Positions 9,479-19,841 are shown, counted from the stretch's first letter. The stretch is DNA of 64,000 bases from Streptococcus mitis B6 (GCF_000027165.1 NC_013853.1:62001-126000), one strand, 5' to 3'. Made by a program: numbers and translations. The notes: a model not told the origin generated them from the letters alone.

Positions 9479-10921
9479 ATGACATACGAAGTAAAATCTC
9501 TTAATGAAGAATGTGGTGTTTTCGGTATCTGGGGCCATCCAGATGCTGCTAAATTGACCTATTTTGGTCTCCATAGTCTTCAGCACCGTGGTCAGGAGGG
9601 GGCAGGAATCCTCTCCAATGACCAAGGAAAACTAAAGCACCATCGTGACATGGGGCTTTTATCAGAAGTCTTCAGAAATCCTGCTAATTTGGATAAATTG
9701 ACAGGAACTGGTGCGATTGGGCATGTGCGTTACGCGACTGCTGGCGAAGCTTCTGTAGATAATATCCAGCCCTTCCTCTTCCGTTTTCACGATATGCAGT
9801 TTGGGTTGGCTCATAATGGAAATCTGACCAATGCAGCCTCTCTCAAGAAAGAATTGGAACAAAGAGGAGCAATTTTCAGCGCGACTTCGGACTCGGAAAT
9901 CTTGGCTCACCTCATTCGTCGCAGTCATAATCCTAGCCTGATGGGCAAAATCAAGGAAGCGCTCAGCCTTGTCAAAGGTGGCTTTGCTTATATCCTGCTG
10001 TTTGAGGATAAGTTGATTGCGGCTCTTGACCCCAATGGTTTCCGTCCGCTTTCTATCGGGAAAATGGCCAACGGAGCGGTGGTGGTTTCCTCTGAAACTT
10101 GTGCTTTTGAAGTCATTGGTGCAGAGTGGATTCGTGATTTGAAGCCAGGTGAGATTGTGATCATTGATGACAAGGGAATCCAGTATGATAGCTATACAGA
10201 CGATACTCAGTTAGCAATCTGTTCTATGGAGTATATCTATTTTGCTCGCCCTGATTCTAACATTCATGGTGTCAATGTCCATACGGCTCGCAAACGTATG
10301 GGTGCCCAATTGGCGCGTGAATTCAAGCATGAGGCGGATATCGTGGTCGGTGTGCCCAATTCTTCCCTGAGCGCAGCGATGGGATTTGCGGAAGAGTCTG
10401 GGCTACCAAATGAAATGGGCCTCATCAAGAACCAATACACCCAACGTACCTTTATCCAACCGACTCAAGAATTGCGGGAGCAAGGGGTGCGGATGAAACT
10501 ATCTGCTGTTTCTGGTGTTGTCAAAGGCAAGCGCGTGGTTATGGTGGATGATTCCATTGTTCGTGGAACAACCTCTCGTCGTATCGTTCAGCTCTTGAAA
10601 GAAGCAGGTGCGACTGAAGTTCACGTTGCTATTGGTAGTCCAGCGCTAGCTTATCCATGCTTCTACGGGATTGATATCCAGACCCGTCAGGAGCTAATTG
10701 CGGCCAATCATACGGTTGAAGAAACTCGCCAAATCATTGGTGCGGACAGTCTGACCTATCTTTCTGTTGAGGGGTTGATTGATTCAATTGGTATTGAAAC
10801 GGATGCGCCAAATGGTGGTCTCTGTGTCGCTTACTTTGACGGTGACTACCCAACACCTCTCTACGATTATGAAGAAGACTATCGTCGCAGTTTAGAAGAA
10901 AAGACCAGTTTTTACAAATAG
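9479..10921 (+). CDS. purF: amidophosphoribosyltransferase
   Basis: PurF makes phosphoribosylamine from PRPP and glutamine, the first committed step of purine synthesis and usually the feedback-inhibited one. The 480-residue protein carries an 11-residue propeptide ahead of the nucleophile Cys12 (EECGVFGIWGH), as in the Bacillus-type enzyme that is self-processed. The glutaminase half shows GHVRYATAG and LAHNGNLTN. The transferase half has the PRPP loop VVMVDDSIVRGTTS near residue 360. The ribosome-binding site is weak (TTAGG about 8 bases upstream). A gap of about 320 bases with a false purM start and a BOX separates it from purM. Confidence 0.96.
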   Translation: MTYEVKSLNEECGVFGIWGHPDAAKLTYFGLHSLQHRGQEGAGILSNDQGKLKHHRDMGLLSEVFRNPANLDKLTGTGAIGHVRYATAGEASVDNIQPFLFRFHDMQFGLAHNGNLTNAASLKKELEQRGAIFSATSDSEILAHLIRRSHNPSLMGKIKEALSLVKGGFAYILLFEDKLIAALDPNGFRPLSIGKMANGAVVVSSETCAFEVIGAEWIRDLKPGEIVIIDDKGIQYDSYTDDTQLAICSMEYIYFARPDSNIHGVNVHTARKRMGAQLAREFKHEADIVVGVPNSSLSAAMGFAEESGLPNEMGLIKNQYTQRTFIQPTQELREQGVRMKLSAVSGVVKGKRVVMVDDSIVRGTTSRRIVQLLKEAGATEVHVAIGSPALAYPCFYGIDIQTRQELIAANHTVEETRQIIGADSLTYLSVEGLIDSIGIETDAPNGGLCVAYFDGDYPTPLYDYEEDYRRSLEEKTSFYK

Positions 10922-10964
10922 ACGGATAAAGATTCTCCATTAAAGGAAAGGAAGAGGAGACAAA

Positions 10965-11009
10965 ATGACAAATAGGAGTGCTTATGCTTCACGTCTCACT
11001 ACTGACTAA
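10965..11009 (+). pseudogene. remnant of a purM start (14 codons)
   Basis: A very strong ribosome-binding site (AAGGAAGAGGAG) leads to ATG and MTNRSAYA, followed by an unrelated SRLTTD and stop. The true purM product begins MANKNAYA 281 bases downstream. The first eight residues therefore look like a second, truncated copy of the purM start in a different allele. The stretch to the BOX holds nothing else that I recognise. It may be translated as a 14-residue leader peptide. Confidence 0.5.
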
Positions 11010-11076
11010 AAGCTAAAGCATTTGTCAGTAGACGCTTTGTCCTATAGGGCAAAGCTAGAACCCTGACTAGTATTTT

Positions 11077-11184
11077 TATACTCTTCGAAAATCAAATTCA
11101 AACCACGTCAGCTTCACCTTGCCGTACTCAAGTACAGCCTGCGGCTAGCTTCCTAGTTTGCTCTTTGATTTTCATTGAGTATTA
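11077..11184 (+). repeat. BOX element, modules A-C without B
   Basis: TATACTCTTCGAAAATC at the left and CATTGAGTATTA at the right, with GTACTCAAGTACAGCCTGCGG at the A-C joint. Lies in the 5' untranslated region of purM. Confidence 0.9.
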
Positions 11185-11245
11185 GATAAAATAATTGTTT
11201 ATCTAAAAATACGTCGCAATCTTCTCAAAGAAAAGGAAAAATAAA

Positions 11246-12268
11246 ATGGCAAATAAAAATGCGTACGCTCAATCTGGTGTGGATGTTGAAGCGGGTTATG
11301 AAGTTGTTGAACGGATTAAAAAGCACGTGGCTCGTACGGAGCGTGCAGGTGTCATGGGAGCTCTGGGTGGCTTTGGTGGTATGTTTGATCTTTCAAAAAC
11401 TGGGGTTAAAGAACCTGTCTTGATTTCAGGAACTGATGGTGTCGGAACCAAGCTCATGCTGGCTATCAAGTACGACAAGCACGATACCATCGGTCAGGAC
11501 TGTGTGGCCATGTGTGTCAATGATATCATCGCTGCAGGTGCGGAGCCCCTCTATTTCCTCGACTATGTGGCGACAGGGAAGAATGAACCAGCTAAACTAG
11601 AACAAGTAGTCGCTAGTGTTGCAGAAGGCTGTGTGCAGGCTGGCGCTGCCCTCATTGGTGGGGAAACGGCTGAAATGCCTGGCATGTACGGCGAAGATGA
11701 CTATGACTTGGCTGGTTTTGCGGTCGGTGTGGCTGAAAAATCTCAAATCATTGACGGTTCAAAGGTGGCAGAAGGAGATGTTCTTCTCGGACTTGCTTCA
11801 AGTGGGATTCATTCCAATGGTTACTCTCTCGTCCGTCGTGTCTTTGCGGATTACACAGGTGAGGAAGTCCTGCCAGAATTGGAAGGCAAGCAACTCAAGG
11901 AAGTTCTCCTTGAGCCGACTCGTATCTATGTCAAGGCTGTTTTGCCACTCATCAAGGAAGAGTTGATCAACGGTATTGCCCACATCACTGGTGGTGGCTT
12001 TATCGAAAATGTCCCTCGTATGTTTGCAGCTGACTTGGCTGCTGAGATTGAAGAAGACAAGGTTCCAGTTTTACCGATTTTCAAAGCCCTTGAAAAATAC
12101 GGTCAGATCAAACACGAAGAAATGTTTGAAATCTTCAATATGGGTGTGGGACTTATGCTAGCAGTTAGCCCTGAAAATGTAAGCCGTGTCAAGGAATTGT
12201 TGGATGAACCAGTCTATGAAATTGGTCGTATCGTCAAGAAAGAAAACGAAAGTGTCATCATCAAATGA
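11246..12268 (+). CDS. purM: phosphoribosylformylglycinamidine cyclo-ligase
   Basis: PurM (AIR synthetase) closes the imidazole ring of FGAM using ATP, step 5 of the pathway. The 340-residue protein has the typical start ([15 protein letters not shown]), the conserved [10 protein letters not shown] loop near residue 60, [11 protein letters not shown] and [19 protein letters not shown] lies 9 bases upstream of the ATG. Its stop overlaps the purN start by 4 bases (ATGA), so the two are translationally coupled. Confidence 0.97.
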   Translation: MANKNAYAQSGVDVEAGYEVVERIKKHVARTERAGVMGALGGFGGMFDLSKTGVKEPVLISGTDGVGTKLMLAIKYDKHDTIGQDCVAMCVNDIIAAGAEPLYFLDYVATGKNEPAKLEQVVASVAEGCVQAGAALIGGETAEMPGMYGEDDYDLAGFAVGVAEKSQIIDGSKVAEGDVLLGLASSGIHSNGYSLVRRVFADYTGEEVLPELEGKQLKEVLLEPTRIYVKAVLPLIKEELINGIAHITGGGFIENVPRMFAADLAAEIEEDKVPVLPIFKALEKYGQIKHEEMFEIFNMGVGLMLAVSPENVSRVKELLDEPVYEIGRIVKKENESVIIK

Positions 12269-12816
12269 AAAAAATAGCGGTTTTTGCCTCTGGTAATGGC
12301 TCAAATTTTCAGGTGATAGCGGAACAATTTCCAGTAGAGTTTGTCTTCTCAGACCATCGTGACGCCTATGTGCTCGAACGTGCAGACAAGCTCGGCGTTC
12401 TGTCCTATGCTTTTGAACTCAAGGAGTTTGAGAGCAAGGCAGACTACGAAGCGGCCCTTGTCGAACTCTTGGAAGAACACCAGATTGCCTTGGTTTGTCT
12501 AGCAGGCTACATGAAAATTGTTGGGCCAACCTTATTGGCGGCTTATGAAGGTCAGATTGTCAACATTCATCCAGCCTACCTGCCAGAGTTTCCAGGAGCT
12601 CATGGGATTGAGGATGCTTGGAATGCTGACGTGGATCAGTCTGGCGTGACCATTCACTGGGTGGATTCTGGAGTGGATACAGGAAAGGTCATCAAACAAG
12701 TACGTGTGCCGCGACTAGCTGATGATACCATAGAAAGCTTTGAAGCTAGGATTCATGAGGCAGAGTATAAGTTATATCCGGAAGTTCTAGAGAGTTTAGG
12801 GATGGGGAGAAGATAA
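12265..12816 (+). CDS. purN: phosphoribosylglycinamide formyltransferase
   Basis: PurN transfers a formyl group from 10-formyltetrahydrofolate to GAR, step 3. The 183-residue protein begins [13 protein letters not shown] (phosphate loop) and carries the catalytic segment [15 protein letters not shown], with Asn and His, and the later [10 protein letters not shown] with the conserved Asp. It overlaps purM by 4 bases and has no separate ribosome-binding site. Confidence 0.96.
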   Translation: MKKIAVFASGNGSNFQVIAEQFPVEFVFSDHRDAYVLERADKLGVLSYAFELKEFESKADYEAALVELLEEHQIALVCLAGYMKIVGPTLLAAYEGQIVNIHPAYLPEFPGAHGIEDAWNADVDQSGVTIHWVDSGVDTGKVIKQVRVPRLADDTIESFEARIHEAEYKLYPEVLESLGMGRR

Positions 12817-12860
12817 GAAGTAAATCAAGTTTTGATTGCGCAATCTTGCTAGGAGAAAAA

Positions 12861-13325
12861 ATGATTGAACTGAAATTAGTAGATGAGAGCAGTTTTCAGG
12901 CAGTGCTGGATTTGAAAATATCTGAAGCTGATGAACGAGCACGTTTCGTGTCTCCAAATGTACGCTCTTTAGCTGACGCATGGCTCTACCGAGAGAATGG
13001 GGATGTGTTTCCAATGGCAATTTATTGGAATGAGCTTGTAGTTGGTTTTCTCCTGTTGGAAATAGATAAGGATGAAGCGGAATACTTTATCTGGAGGATA
13101 ATGATTGACCAGCAGTACCAAGGAAGAGGTTATGGACGAAAAGCTGTGGAAGTTCTGATCAAAAAGGCTCAGATGGATAGCACTTGCAATTATATTATCG
13201 CAGATTATGTGGTTGGAAATGAAAAAATGAAGCACCTGTTGACTAGTTTGGGTTTTCAGGAAACAGGATTTATAGAAGAAAATAACGAAGTCGCTATGCG
13301 CTTGGACCTAAAGAAAGAGGAATAG
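12861..13325 (+). CDS. GNAT-family N-acetyltransferase
   Basis: A 154-residue acetyltransferase of the GNAT superfamily. The acetyl-CoA loop is visible as [15 protein letters not shown] (about residues 84-98), followed by an [17 protein letters not shown] motif near the C-terminus. The arrangement resembles spermidine or aminoglycoside-type GNAT proteins, but the substrate is unknown. The ATG at 12861 follows AGGAG by 5 bases; an upstream TTG in frame lacks a site. It lies between purN and purH with only one base before the purH ATG, so it is part of the purine transcript. In pneumococcus I recall a VanZ-like gene at this place instead. Confidence 0.85.
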   Translation: MIELKLVDESSFQAVLDLKISEADERARFVSPNVRSLADAWLYRENGDVFPMAIYWNELVVGFLLLEIDKDEAEYFIWRIMIDQQYQGRGYGRKAVEVLIKKAQMDSTCNYIIADYVVGNEKMKHLLTSLGFQETGFIEENNEVAMRLDLKKEE

Positions 13326-13326
13326 A

Positions 13327-14874
13327 ATGACTAAACGCGCCTTAATCAGCGTCTCAGATAAAGCGGGCATTGTTGAATTTGCCCAAGAACTTAAAAAACT
13401 TGGTTGGGATATTATCTCGACAGGTGGGACAAAGGTTGCCCTTGACAATGCTGGGGTGGAGACCATTGCTATCGATGATGTGACAGGCTTCCCAGAGATG
13501 ATGGATGGCCGTGTTAAGACCCTTCATCCAAATATCCACGGTGGGCTCCTCGCTCGTCGTGATTTGGATAGTCACTTGGAAGCAGCTAAGGACAATCAGA
13601 TTGAGCTCATCGACCTTGTTGTGGTCAATCTCTATCCCTTTAAAGAAACCATCCTCAAACCAGATGTGACTTATGCAGATGCAGTGGAGAATATCGATAT
13701 CGGTGGGCCATCTATGCTTCGCTCGGCAGCGAAGAATCATGCCAGCGTGACGGTTGTGGTAGACCCTGCTGACTATAAAGTGGTTTTGGACGAATTGGCA
13801 GCAAACGGCGAAACCTCTTATGAAACTCGCCAACGTTTGGCAGCCAAAGTTTTCCGTCACACAGCGGCTTATGATGCCTTGATTGCAGAGTATTTCACAG
13901 CTCAAGTCGGAGAACGCAAACCAGAAAAACTCACTTTAACCTATGACCTCAAGCAAGCCATGCGCTACGGTGAGAATCCTCAGCAGGATGCAGATTTCTA
14001 TCAAAAAGCATTGTCGACAGATTATTCTATTGCATCAGCGAAACAGCTTAACGGTAAGGAATTGTCCTTCAACAATATCCGTGATGCTGACGCTGCCATT
14101 CGTATCATCCGTGACTTCAAAGACCGTCCAACCGTTGTGGCTCTCAAACACATGAACCCATGTGGAATCGGTCAGGCTGATGACATCGAGACTGCTTGGG
14201 ATTACGCTTATGAGTCTGACCCAGTGTCTATTTTTGGTGGCATTGTCGTTCTTAACCGTGAGGTGGATGCTGCGACAGCTGAGAAGATGCATGGTGTTTT
14301 CCTCGAAATCATCATTGCACCAAGCTATACGGATGAGGCGCTGGCCATTTTGACCAACAAAAAGAAAAACTTGCGTATCCTTGCCTTGCCATTTGACGCT
14401 CAAGAGGCTAGCGAAGTGGAAGCAGAATACACAGGCGTAATCGGTGGACTTCTCGTGCAAAATCAAGACGTGGTGAAAGAAAGTCCAACTGACTGGCAAG
14501 TGGTGACCAAACGCCAGCCAACTGAGACAGAAGCGACAGCTCTTGAGTTTGCTTGGAAAGCTATTAAATACGTCAAATCAAACGGTATCATCATGACCAA
14601 TGATCATATGACGCTGGGTGTTGGACCAGGTCAAACCAACCGTGTGGCTTCTGTTCGTATTGCCATCGACCAAGCTAAAGACCGCCTCGACGGCGCTGTG
14701 CTTGCTTCCGATGCCTTCTTCCCATTTGCGGATAATGTGGAAGAAATCGCCAAAGCAGGTATCAAGGCTATTATCCAGCCAGGTGGATCGGTCCGTGACC
14801 AAGAGTCTATCGAAGCTGCGGATAAATATGGCTTGACTATGGTCTTCACAGGCGTGAGACATTTTAGACATTAA
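13327..14874 (+). CDS. purH: bifunctional AICAR formyltransferase / IMP cyclohydrolase
   Basis: PurH performs the last two steps to IMP. The N-terminal cyclohydrolase half (about 1-195) starts [16 protein letters not shown] and has [13 protein letters not shown]. The C-terminal formyltransferase half has [11 protein letters not shown] with the Lys-His pair of the active site, and [18 protein letters not shown]. At 515 residues it is full length. It begins one base after the acetyltransferase stop and ends in an intrinsic terminator, so the first purine transcript probably closes here. Confidence 0.97.
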   Translation: MTKRALISVSDKAGIVEFAQELKKLGWDIISTGGTKVALDNAGVETIAIDDVTGFPEMMDGRVKTLHPNIHGGLLARRDLDSHLEAAKDNQIELIDLVVVNLYPFKETILKPDVTYADAVENIDIGGPSMLRSAAKNHASVTVVVDPADYKVVLDELAANGETSYETRQRLAAKVFRHTAAYDALIAEYFTAQVGERKPEKLTLTYDLKQAMRYGENPQQDADFYQKALSTDYSIASAKQLNGKELSFNNIRDADAAIRIIRDFKDRPTVVALKHMNPCGIGQADDIETAWDYAYESDPVSIFGGIVVLNREVDAATAEKMHGVFLEIIIAPSYTDEALAILTNKKKNLRILALPFDAQEASEVEAEYTGVIGGLLVQNQDVVKESPTDWQVVTKRQPTETEATALEFAWKAIKYVKSNGIIMTNDHMTLGVGPGQTNRVASVRIAIDQAKDRLDGAVLASDAFFPFADNVEEIAKAGIKAIIQPGGSVRDQESIEAADKYGLTMVFTGVRHFRH

Positions 14875-14881
14875 GAACACT

Positions 14882-14912
14882 AAAGGGAAGAAAACAGTTT
14901 CTTTCCTTTTTT
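14882..14912 (+). terminator. intrinsic terminator after purH
   Basis: AAAGGGAAGAAA pairs with TTTCTTTCCTTT (one G-U) around a 4-base ACAG loop and runs into six T. Confidence 0.85.
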
Positions 14913-14942
14913 GCTTAAAAATACTTAATAAAACAAGATTAA

Positions 14943-14963
14943 AACGAACGTTTATGTTATAAT
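14943..14963 (+). promoter_or_regulatory. purD promoter with PurBox-like site
   Basis: TATAAT at 14958-14963 is a good -10, but no convincing -35 lies 16-18 bases upstream. Just before it, AACGAACGTTT carries the CGAAC core of PurR boxes known in lactococci and streptococci. Regulation by purine supply through PurR is inferred. Confidence 0.5.
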
Positions 14964-14995
14964 GTTAGTAAATAATTCGCAAAAGAGGTTGAAGA

Positions 14996-16261
14996 ATGAA
15001 ACTGCTTGTTGTCGGTTCAGGTGGTCGTGAGCATGCGATTGCTAAGAAGTTGCTTGAGTCAAAAGAGGTAGAAAAGGTTTTTGTTGCCCCTGGGAATGAC
15101 GGGATGACTCTGGATGGTTTGGAATTGGTAAATATCTCTATTTCCGAACATTCTGAATTGATTGAGTTTGTAAAAGCCAACGATATTGCTTGGTCCTTTA
15201 TCGGGCCAGATGATGCCCTTGCGGCTGGGATTGTGGATGATTTCAATGCGGCAGGACTCAAAGCTTTTGGTCCGACTAAGGCTGCGGCTGAACTTGAGTG
15301 GTCCAAGGATTTTGCCAAGGAAATCATGGTCAAATACGGAGTTCCGACAGCAGCCTATGGCACATTCTCAGATTTCGAGGAAGCTAAGGTCTATATCGAA
15401 AAGCAGGGTGCGCCTATCGTAGTCAAGGCGGATGGCTTGGCGCTTGGGAAGGGTGTCGTCGTTGCGGAGACGGTTGAGCAAGCAGTCGAAGCAGCTCACG
15501 AGATGCTTTTGGACAATAAATTTGGTGACTCAGGTGCGCGTGTAGTTATTGAGGAATTCCTTGATGGGGAGGAATTTTCACTCTTTGCCTTTGTCAATGG
15601 TGATAAGTTCTACATCATGCCAACGGCTCAGGACCACAAACGTGCCTACGATGGCAACAAAGGGCCTAATACGGGTGGTATGGGTGCCTATGCGCCAGTT
15701 CCTCACTTGCCAGAGAGCGTGGTTGCTACAGCGGTTGACACCATTGTCAAGCCAGTCCTTGAGGGCATGATTAAAGAAGGGCGCCCTTATCTTGGTATCC
15801 TTTACGCTGGTCTTATCTTGACAGCGGACGGCCCTAAGGTTATCGAGTTCAACGCTCGCTTCGGAGATCCAGAAACTCAGATTATCTTGCCTCGTCTGAC
15901 ATCTGACTTTGCACAAAATATTACGGATATTCTGGATAGCAAGGAGCCAAATATCACTTGGACAGATAAGGGTGTGACTCTGGGTGTGGTTGTCGCATCC
16001 AAGGGCTACCCCCTAGACTATGAAAAAGGTGTCAAGTTGCCAGCCAAGACAGAAGGCGACATTATCACCTATTATGCAGGGGCTAAGTTTGCGGAAAATA
16101 GCAGAGCACTGCTGTCAAATGGCGGACGTGTTTATATGCTCGTCACTACTGCAGATACCGTCGAAGACGGACAAAACATTATTTACAGTGAACTCGCCCA
16201 ACAAAACACAGAAGGGCTCTTCTACCGAACAGATATCGGAAGCAAGGCCATAAAAGATTAA
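14996..16261 (+). CDS. purD: phosphoribosylamine-glycine ligase
   Basis: PurD (GAR synthetase) couples phosphoribosylamine to glycine with ATP, step 2. The 421-residue ATP-grasp protein starts MKLLVVGSGGREHAIA and shows VVKADGLALGKGV, PNTGGMGAYAP and EFNARFGDPETQ, all family signatures. AGAGG is 8 bases before the ATG. It has its own promoter after the purH terminator. Downstream lie two structured RNA copies before purE. Confidence 0.97.
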   Translation: MKLLVVGSGGREHAIAKKLLESKEVEKVFVAPGNDGMTLDGLELVNISISEHSELIEFVKANDIAWSFIGPDDALAAGIVDDFNAAGLKAFGPTKAAAELEWSKDFAKEIMVKYGVPTAAYGTFSDFEEAKVYIEKQGAPIVVKADGLALGKGVVVAETVEQAVEAAHEMLLDNKFGDSGARVVIEEFLDGEEFSLFAFVNGDKFYIMPTAQDHKRAYDGNKGPNTGGMGAYAPVPHLPESVVATAVDTIVKPVLEGMIKEGRPYLGILYAGLILTADGPKVIEFNARFGDPETQIILPRLTSDFAQNITDILDSKEPNITWTDKGVTLGVVVASKGYPLDYEKGVKLPAKTEGDIITYYAGAKFAENSRALLSNGGRVYMLVTTADTVEDGQNIIYSELAQQNTEGLFYRTDIGSKAIKD

Positions 16262-16305
16262 CAGATATTATAGTTGTCATGGCGAGCGAAAGCGAGCCAA
16301 AGTGA

Positions 16306-16432
16306 GATAATGGTCGCCGTGGTGAAAAGACCAGAACAGATACTGTTCTGGTCGGGGAAACTTTGAGACCTTAGGCTCAAAGTTTAGGAATGAAACCGAA
16401 GGTTTGCTTCCGTCCCCCCCAAGACCATTATC
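16306..16432 (+). ncRNA. structured RNA element, copy 1 (purD-purE gap)
   Basis: GATAATGGTC (16306) pairs perfectly with GACCATTATC (16423) as a closing stem. Inside are three hairpins: GACCAGAACAG/CTGTTCTGGTC, AACTTTGAG/CTCAAAGTT with loop ACCTTAGG, and GAAACC/GGTTT followed by CCGTCCC. Copy 2 has the same loops with different, still complementary stems. This argues for a functional folded RNA, probably a cis element of the purEK transcript. I do not recognise the family. Strand is assumed from the neighbouring genes. Confidence 0.7.
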
Positions 16433-16508
16433 AAAAAAGAATTAGCAAAAATTCACAAAACACGATAATGGTCGCATAACTTACGAGCGTTAGCGAGTTA
16501 ATATAGAA

Positions 16509-16642
16509 CAATCACCGCCGTTGTGAAAGAACGATTGAATGACAATCCAATCGTTCAGGGAAATTGGAAGACCTTGGGCTTCCGATTTAGGCATGAGACA
16601 CCTTTGGTGGCTGCTGCCGTCCCTCACAACCTAAAGTGATTG
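16509..16642 (+). ncRNA. structured RNA element, copy 2, leader of purE
   Basis: CAATCAC (16509) pairs with GTGATTG (16636), and GTTGTG with CACAAC inside it. Hairpins correspond one to one with copy 1: GAACGATTG/CAATCGTTC, AATTGGAAG/CTTCCGATT with loop ACCTTGGG, and GAGACACC/GGTGGCTGC followed by CCGTCCC. The element ends 27 bases before the purE ATG, so a change of fold could reach the ribosome-binding site. Together with copy 1 it looks like a tandem cis-regulatory RNA. Confidence 0.7.
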
Positions 16643-16669
16643 AAAAAAGAAGGAAAGAGAAGGAAAATT

Positions 16670-17161
16670 ATGACCAAGCCAATTATTTCCATCATCATGG
16701 GCTCAAAATCCGACTGGGCAACCATGCAAAAAACAGCAGAAGTCCTTGACCGCTTCGGTGTAGCCTATGAAAAGAAAGTTGTCTCCGCCCACCGTACACC
16801 AGACCTTATGTTCAAATATGCCGAAGAAGCACGTAGCCGTGGCATCAAGGTTATCATTGCAGGTGCTGGTGGCGCAGCTCATTTGCCAGGCATGGTTGCA
16901 GCTAAAACCACTCTGCCTGTTATTGGTGTGCCTGTCAAATCTCGTGCCCTTAGTGGCGTGGATTCGCTCTATTCGATCGTTCAGATGCCGGGTGGAGTAC
17001 CAGTTGCAACCATGGCGATTGGTGAAGCTGGCGCGACTAACGCTGCCCTCTTCGCCCTCCGTCTCCTCTCAGTAGAGGATCAGTCTATCGCGACAGCATT
17101 GGCAGATTTCGCAAAGGAGCAAGGAAAAATCGCAGAGGAGTCTACCAATGAGCTCATCTAA
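16670..17161 (+). CDS. purE: N5-carboxyaminoimidazole ribonucleotide mutase
   Basis: PurE converts N5-CAIR to CAIR, step 6b, with PurK supplying its substrate. The 163-residue class I protein starts [16 protein letters not shown] and has SAHRTPD and [12 protein letters not shown], the family signature. A longer in-frame TTG reading exists from 16640 but overlaps the RNA element and the AAGGA ribosome-binding site at 16660. The ATG at 16670 is therefore chosen. The end overlaps purK by 14 bases. Confidence 0.96.
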   Translation: MTKPIISIIMGSKSDWATMQKTAEVLDRFGVAYEKKVVSAHRTPDLMFKYAEEARSRGIKVIIAGAGGAAHLPGMVAAKTTLPVIGVPVKSRALSGVDSLYSIVQMPGGVPVATMAIGEAGATNAALFALRLLSVEDQSIATALADFAKEQGKIAEESTNELI

Positions 17162-18239
17162 AACAATCGGAATTATCGGTGGTGGTCAGCTAGGGCAGAT
17201 GATGGCCATTTCTGCTATCTACATGGGCCACAAGGTTATAGCGCTGGATCCTGCTGCGGATTGCCCAGCCTCTCGTGTGGCGGAAATCATTGTGGCGCCT
17301 TATAACGATGTGGATGCCCTTCGTCAGCTGGCTGAGCGTTGCGATGTCCTGACTTATGAATTTGAAAATGTAGATGCTGACGGTTTGGATGCTGTTATTA
17401 AAGAAGGTCAGCTTCCTCAAGGAACCGACCTGCTCCGCATTTCGCAAAATCGTATTTTTGAAAAGGACTTTCTCTCAAACAAGGCTCAAGTAACGGTAGC
17501 ACCTTACAAGGTTGTGACTTCTAGCCAAGATTTGGCGGAGATTGACTTGTCCAAAAACTATGTCCTCAAGACTGCGACTGGTGGCTATGACGGACATGGT
17601 CAAAAGGTCATTCGCTCAGAAGCAGATTTGGAAGAAGCCTATGCGCTAGCTGACTCAGCAGACTGCGTTTTGGAAGAATTTGTTAATTTTGACCTTGAAA
17701 TTTCTGTCATCGTATCAGGAAATGGCAAGGACGTGACGGTTTTCCCAGTTCAGGAAAATATCCACCGCAACAATATCCTGTCTAAGACCATTGTGCCGGC
17801 TCGCATTTCAGAAAGTTTAGATGAAAAAGCCAAAGCCATGGCAGTGCGAATCGCAGAACAGCTCAATTTGTCTGGAACCCTTTGCGTGGAAATGTTTGCG
17901 ACAGCTAATGATATTATCGTCAATGAGATTGCCCCACGCCCACATAACTCAGGACACTACTCAATCGAAGCCTGCGCCTTCTCTCAGTTTGATACCCATA
18001 TTTTAGGAGTTCTGGGAGCACCATTGCCAGCTATCCACCTGCATGCGCCAGCCGTTATGCTCAACGTTCTCGGCCAACACGTCGAGGCCGCTGAAAAGTA
18101 TGTCGCAGAAAATCCAAGCACCCACCTCCACATGTATGGTAAAATAGAAGCGAAGCACAACCGCAAGATGGGACATGTGACTGTGTTTAGTAATGAACCA
18201 GACAATGTGGTTGAGTTTGGGAAAGGGATAGATTTTTAG
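17148..18239 (+). CDS. purK: 5-(carboxyamino)imidazole ribonucleotide synthase
   Basis: PurK uses ATP and bicarbonate to carboxylate AIR to N5-CAIR, feeding PurE. The 363-residue ATP-grasp protein starts with [16 protein letters not shown] and carries [14 protein letters not shown] and [15 protein letters not shown] near the C-terminus. The 14-base overlap with purE implies coupled translation. Confidence 0.97.
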   Translation: MSSSKTIGIIGGGQLGQMMAISAIYMGHKVIALDPAADCPASRVAEIIVAPYNDVDALRQLAERCDVLTYEFENVDADGLDAVIKEGQLPQGTDLLRISQNRIFEKDFLSNKAQVTVAPYKVVTSSQDLAEIDLSKNYVLKTATGGYDGHGQKVIRSEADLEEAYALADSADCVLEEFVNFDLEISVIVSGNGKDVTVFPVQENIHRNNILSKTIVPARISESLDEKAKAMAVRIAEQLNLSGTLCVEMFATANDIIVNEIAPRPHNSGHYSIEACAFSQFDTHILGVLGAPLPAIHLHAPAVMLNVLGQHVEAAEKYVAENPSTHLHMYGKIEAKHNRKMGHVTVFSNEPDNVVEFGKGIDF

Positions 18240-18248
18240 GACAAGTCT

Positions 18249-18476
18249 ATGATACAAATTATCGTTAACGCTTTTGTTGAAAAGGATAAGACTGGAGCAG
18301 TCGTTGAAGTCTTGTATGCTAGTAGTGATCACGAAAAGGTAAAGGCTAAATATGAAGAGCTAGTTGCTCTATATCCTGAAAACTATTTAGCAATTTATGA
18401 TTTACCATTGGATACCGATCTCAATGAATTACTACACTATCCGTCTGTGTTTATTGGGAAAGAAGAGTTTGAGTAG
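18249..18476 (+). CDS. conserved small streptococcal protein of unknown function
   Basis: A 75-residue acidic protein (MIQIIVNAFVEKDKTGAVV start) with alternating strand and helix pattern and no membrane segment or Cys. It lies 9 bases after purK and ahead of purB, where I recall a protein of similar size in pneumococcus, so it is probably a real co-transcribed gene. No catalytic motif is visible and I cannot assign a function. Confidence 0.7.
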   Translation: MIQIIVNAFVEKDKTGAVVEVLYASSDHEKVKAKYEELVALYPENYLAIYDLPLDTDLNELLHYPSVFIGKEEFE

Positions 18477-18538
18477 AAATCTTGCTTTACCTAGATAGTT
18501 TATTCCCAACAGCTTAAGAAGAAAGGAAAATGAACAAC

Positions 18539-19834
18539 ATGATCAACCGTTACTCTCGCCCTGAGATGGCGAATATTTGGAGTGAAGAAAATAAATACCG
18601 TGCTTGGCTTGAAGTGGAAATCTTGGCTGACGAGGCATGGGCTGAGTTGGGGGAAATCCCTAAGGAAGATGTGGCTTTGATTCGCGAAAAGGCGGACTTT
18701 GACATCGACCGTATTTTGGAGATTGAGCAGGAGACTCGCCATGACGTAGTTGCCTTTACACGTGCGGTTTCTGAGACTCTTGGTGAAGAGCGCAAGTGGG
18801 TCCATTACGGCTTGACATCAACTGACGTGGTGGATACGGCCTACGGTTACCTCTACAAGCAGGCCAACGACATTATCCGTCGTGACCTTGAAAATTTCAC
18901 CAACATCATCGCTGATAAGGCTAAGGAGCACAAGTTTACCATCATGATGGGTCGTACCCACGGTGTGCACGCTGAACCTACAACCTTTGGTCTAAAATTG
19001 GCGACTTGGTATAGCGAAATGAAGCGCAACATCGAGCGTTTCGAGCATGCAGCTGCTGGAGTGGAAGCTGGTAAGATTTCTGGTGCGGTTGGGAACTTTG
19101 CCAACATCCCACCATTCGTAGAGCAATACGTCTGCGACAAATTGGGTATCCGTGCTCAAGAAATCTCTACACAGGTCCTTCCTCGTGACCTTCACGCTGA
19201 GTACTTTGCAGTTCTTGCTAGCATCGCAACTTCTATTGAGCGTATGGCGACTGAGATTCGTGGTTTGCAAAAATCAGAACAACGTGAAGTGGAAGAGTTC
19301 TTTGCCAAGGGGCAAAAAGGGTCTTCAGCAATGCCTCACAAACGCAACCCAATTGGTTCTGAAAACATGACAGGTCTGGCGCGCGTTATCCGTGGTCACA
19401 TGATTACAGCCTATGAGAACGTGGCTCTCTGGCACGAACGTGACATCTCTCACTCATCAGCTGAGCGTATCATCACACCAGATACGACCATCTTGATCGA
19501 CTACATGCTTAACCGTTTTGGAAATATTGTTAAGAACTTGACAGTCTTCCCAGAAAACATGATCCGCAACATGAACTCAACTTTCGGTTTGATTTTCAGC
19601 CAACGTGCTATGTTGACCTTGATTGAAAAAGGAATGACCCGTGAACAAGCTTATGATTTGGTGCAACCAAAAACAGCCTACTCTTGGGACAACCAAGTAG
19701 ACTTTAAACCGCTTCTGGAAGCAGATCCAGAGGTGACATCACGCCTCACACAAGAAGAAATCGATGAAATCTTCAACCCTCTTTATTACACTAAACGAGT
19801 GGATGATATCTTTGAACGTCTTGGTTTAGGATAA
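18539..19834 (+). CDS. purB: adenylosuccinate lyase
   Basis: PurB splits SAICAR to AICAR (step 8) and adenylosuccinate to AMP. The fumarase-superfamily signature [11 protein letters not shown] is present near residue 260, along with the conserved [14 protein letters not shown] and [10 protein letters not shown] segments. The family N-terminus [10 protein letters not shown] points to the ATG at 18539 (431 residues). Another ATG at 18530 is only 2 bases from the AAAGGA site. It is the last purine gene and ends in a strong terminator. Confidence 0.96.
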   Translation: MINRYSRPEMANIWSEENKYRAWLEVEILADEAWAELGEIPKEDVALIREKADFDIDRILEIEQETRHDVVAFTRAVSETLGEERKWVHYGLTSTDVVDTAYGYLYKQANDIIRRDLENFTNIIADKAKEHKFTIMMGRTHGVHAEPTTFGLKLATWYSEMKRNIERFEHAAAGVEAGKISGAVGNFANIPPFVEQYVCDKLGIRAQEISTQVLPRDLHAEYFAVLASIATSIERMATEIRGLQKSEQREVEEFFAKGQKGSSAMPHKRNPIGSENMTGLARVIRGHMITAYENVALWHERDISHSSAERIITPDTTILIDYMLNRFGNIVKNLTVFPENMIRNMNSTFGLIFSQRAMLTLIEKGMTREQAYDLVQPKTAYSWDNQVDFKPLLEADPEVTSRLTQEEIDEIFNPLYYTKRVDDIFERLGLG

Positions 19835-19841
19835 TTAGAAT

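Noticed and set aside
13354..13905. Long minus-strand ORF of 183 residues inside purH
   Set aside because: Shadow of purH on the opposite strand, with no ribosome-binding site and unusual composition.
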